DNA of 64,000 nucleotides from Agrobacterium vitis (GTDB lineage Bacteria; Pseudomonadota; Alphaproteobacteria; Rhizobiales; Rhizobiaceae): NCBI RefSeq assembly GCF_014926405.1, contig NZ_JACXXJ020000004.1, positions 556,735 to 620,734 of the forward strand, read 5' to 3'. Shown piece by piece: positions 62,791 to 64,000 of this stretch (position 1 is its first letter; each line of letters starts with the position of its first letter). The notes under the pieces were generated by a model. It saw only the letters and a program-made list of their open reading frames with translations, ran no database searches and was not told where the DNA came from. The position numbers and the translations under genes were made by a program.

Positions 62791-63608
62791 GGCACTGTAA
62801 AGTTAACCTGGCATCGATCAACATTTGGGATCTTGTGGCATGACCAGATTTGCCCGTGATCCACTTTATCGTCGCCATCGATTTCCAGCCGAGGTGATTG
62901 CCCATGCCGTTTGGCTCTATTTCCGGTTTCCGCTGAGCCTGCGGATGGTCGAGGATATGCTGGCTGCCCGTGGCGTCATCGTCTCTCACCAAACCGTGAG
63001 GCTCTGGGCGGAGAAGTTCGGCCGGCATTTCGCCAATGACATTCGGCGGCGCTCAGCCGGCAGGCTCGGTGACAAATGGCACTTCGACGAGGTTGTCATC
63101 ACGATCGCCGGCAAGAAACATTGGCTCTGGCGCGCCGTCGATCAGGACGGGTTTGTTCTCGACGTGCTGGTGCAAAGCCGCCGCGATGCCAAGGCGGCAA
63201 AGCGTTTGATGCGAAAGCTTCTGAAAGGGCAATGCCGTGCGCCGCGTGTGATAATCACCGACAAGCTTCGATCCTACGGTGCGGCGAAGCGTGATATCAT
63301 GCCCGGCATCGAACATCGCTCGCACAAGGGCCTGAACAATCGGGCCGAGAATTCTCATCAGCCTGTCCGACGGCGTGAAAGGATTATGAGGCGCTTCAAG
63401 TCAGCGAGGCATCGTCAACGGTTCGTTTCCATCCACGATCCGATTGCCAACCTCTTTCACATTCCCCGCCACGACATTCCATCCACCCATCATCGCGAAT
63501 TGCGAAAAACAGCCATGCAAACATGGTACCAAATCGCTGGCATTCAAGCCGCCTAAAGCATAACCTCAACCCCAGATCATGACTGTGAAGCGCTAAGTTT
63601 ACAGTGCC
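62791..63608 (+). mobile_element. IS6-family insertion sequence interrupting parE
   Basis: Left end GGCACTGTAAAGTTAACCTG and right end (complement) GGCACTGTAAACTTAGCG share GGCACTGTAAA and TTA. The 818-base element has one transposase gene. Flanks CATCATTA and CCTTAGCC differ, so no 8-base target duplication remains. It differs from the IS6 element at 53705 in both ends and transposase. Confidence 0.87.
62840..63556 (+). CDS. IS6-family transposase
   Basis: A 238-residue DDE transposase starting at ATG 62840 (MTRFARDPLYRRHRFPAEVI). The DDE residues are all present: Asp in WHFDEVVITIAGKKHWLWRAVD, Asp in RVIITDKLRSYGAAK and Glu in LNNRAENSHQPVRRRER. The length and the FKSARHRQRFVSIHDPIANLFH C-terminus are normal. 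It appears intact and could also mobilise related IS6 ends nearby. Confidence 0.92.
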   Translation: MTRFARDPLYRRHRFPAEVIAHAVWLYFRFPLSLRMVEDMLAARGVIVSHQTVRLWAEKFGRHFANDIRRRSAGRLGDKWHFDEVVITIAGKKHWLWRAVDQDGFVLDVLVQSRRDAKAAKRLMRKLLKGQCRAPRVIITDKLRSYGAAKRDIMPGIEHRSHKGLNNRAENSHQPVRRRERIMRRFKSARHRQRFVSIHDPIANLFHIPRHDIPSTHHRELRKTAMQTWYQIAGIQAA

Positions 63609-63856
63609 CCTTAGCCGATTGCGCCCAAACTTTTGACAAAGCATCGCAAATCGCTGTTGCCATCCATCATGATGACGATCGCGGATCCATCGAAATGAGC
63701 CCGGCACTATCTCGACTGTTCAGGTGGTTGTGGCTCCGTCGACCGCTATCCTGGTTTAGAATAACTAAATCTTGCCTACCCTTTGGGAATATTGCCGGCT
63801 TGAGCAGTGCTTCATAAGTTGTCGAAATCGACAAAAAAGACAGCATGGGGATCCAC
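63609..63856. other. Spacer with a possible truncated regulator start
   Basis: No complete gene is seen. On the minus strand a short frame (63670-63611) reads MDGNSDLRCFVKSLGAIG and stops next to the IS6 end; it resembles the first residues of LysR-type regulators, but 18 residues are too few to decide. The right part should contain the promoter of the monooxygenase gene starting at 63857. Confidence 0.25.
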
Positions 63857-64000
63857 ATGAGAAGATCGGATAAAATGAAACTCGGAACGTTCGTCTACAC
63901 GTTCGGTTTTCATGCGGCATCCTGGCGCCATCCCGCCAGCAAAGTCACCGCCGCGACAGATTTCAGCCATATGCTCGATATTGCGAAAAAGTCGGAAGCC
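63857..64000 (+). CDS. LLM-class monooxygenase (NtaA/DszA family), 5' part only
   Basis: The gene runs off the window. From ATG 63857 (or ATG 63875) it reads MKLGTFVYTFGFHAASWRHP, then ATDFSHMLDIAKKSEA, the typical start of NtaA/SnaA/DszA monooxygenases (compare HLGAF...GAWRYP in the gene at 12072). It suggests that the sulfur/xenobiotic oxidation theme resumes beyond the IS cluster. Confidence 0.75.
   Translation, partial: MRRSDKMKLGTFVYTFGFHAASWRHPASKVTAATDFSHMLDIAKKSEA

Noticed and set aside
63611..63670. LysR-type regulator N-terminus
   Set aside because: Eighteen residues with only loose similarity (DLRCFVKSLGAIG) and no ribosome site; kept only as a note in the spacer entry.
1..64000. 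CRISPR array, tRNA, rRNA or replication origin
   Set aside because: No regularly spaced repeats, no tRNA-like cloverleaf and no rRNA or rep gene were noticed on reading; an automated scan was not possible.

Overview
The window looks like an accessory replicon or genomic island of a Rhizobiaceae bacterium (Agrobacterium/Allorhizobium/Rhizobium type). This rests on gene style (Dpp/Ssu/Liv ABC operons with ATGA overlaps and fused DppD-DppF ATPases), mosaic intergenic repeats of the kind seen in rhizobia, and a transporter/monooxygenase/peroxidase module whose protein families are, from memory, named after Agrobacterium vitis (Avi_7169, Avi_7170) and Klebsiella (KPN_01854, KPN_01858) genes. No rRNA, tRNA, CRISPR array, replication gene or intact transcription regulator was found.

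Region 1 (1-52945) is a dense sulfur-scavenging type supercluster. It holds four Dpp/Opp-like ABC systems with five family-5 binding proteins, two Ssu/Tau-like systems and one Liv-like system. These are interleaved with five flavin-dependent LLM monooxygenases (DszA/NtaA, SsuD and KPN_01858 types), three DszC/SfnC-like flavoproteins, a DszB-like desulfinase keeping the Cys/His/Arg catalytic trio, a nitroreductase, an aldo/keto reductase, a 2-oxoglutarate dioxygenase and two AhpD-fold proteins. Operon layout: 57-8298 (+), 8424-13403 (+), 13619-19788 (+, first binding protein frameshifted), 26122-19840 (-), 26385-30561 (+), 30994-40739 (+), 52945-40828 (-). The inferred logic is import of several organosulfur compounds followed by oxidative C-S cleavage to release sulfite.

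Region 2 (53132-54521) is a nest of insertion-sequence debris: a decayed IS6 transposase, an IS5-family fragment, and an IS6 element whose transposase lacks the second catalytic Asp.

Region 3 (54787-59760) is the most novel part. It appears to be a small RiPP cluster: an overlooked 25-codon precursor gene ending in the core-like sequence YIYTY, then a cytochrome P450 with an unusual I-helix, a methyltransferase and two sulfotransferases, with a convergent PhyH-type dioxygenase. It recalls the myxobacterial cittilin system (core YIYY, P450 plus methyltransferase) but adds sulfation enzymes.

Region 4 (59964-64000) has an IS6 end remnant, a complete IS21 element (istA/istB), a ParD antitoxin with its ParE toxin cut off by an IS6 element, and the start of another DszA/NtaA-type monooxygenase running off the window. 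IS elements flank the RiPP cluster on both sides, which suggests acquisition by transfer.
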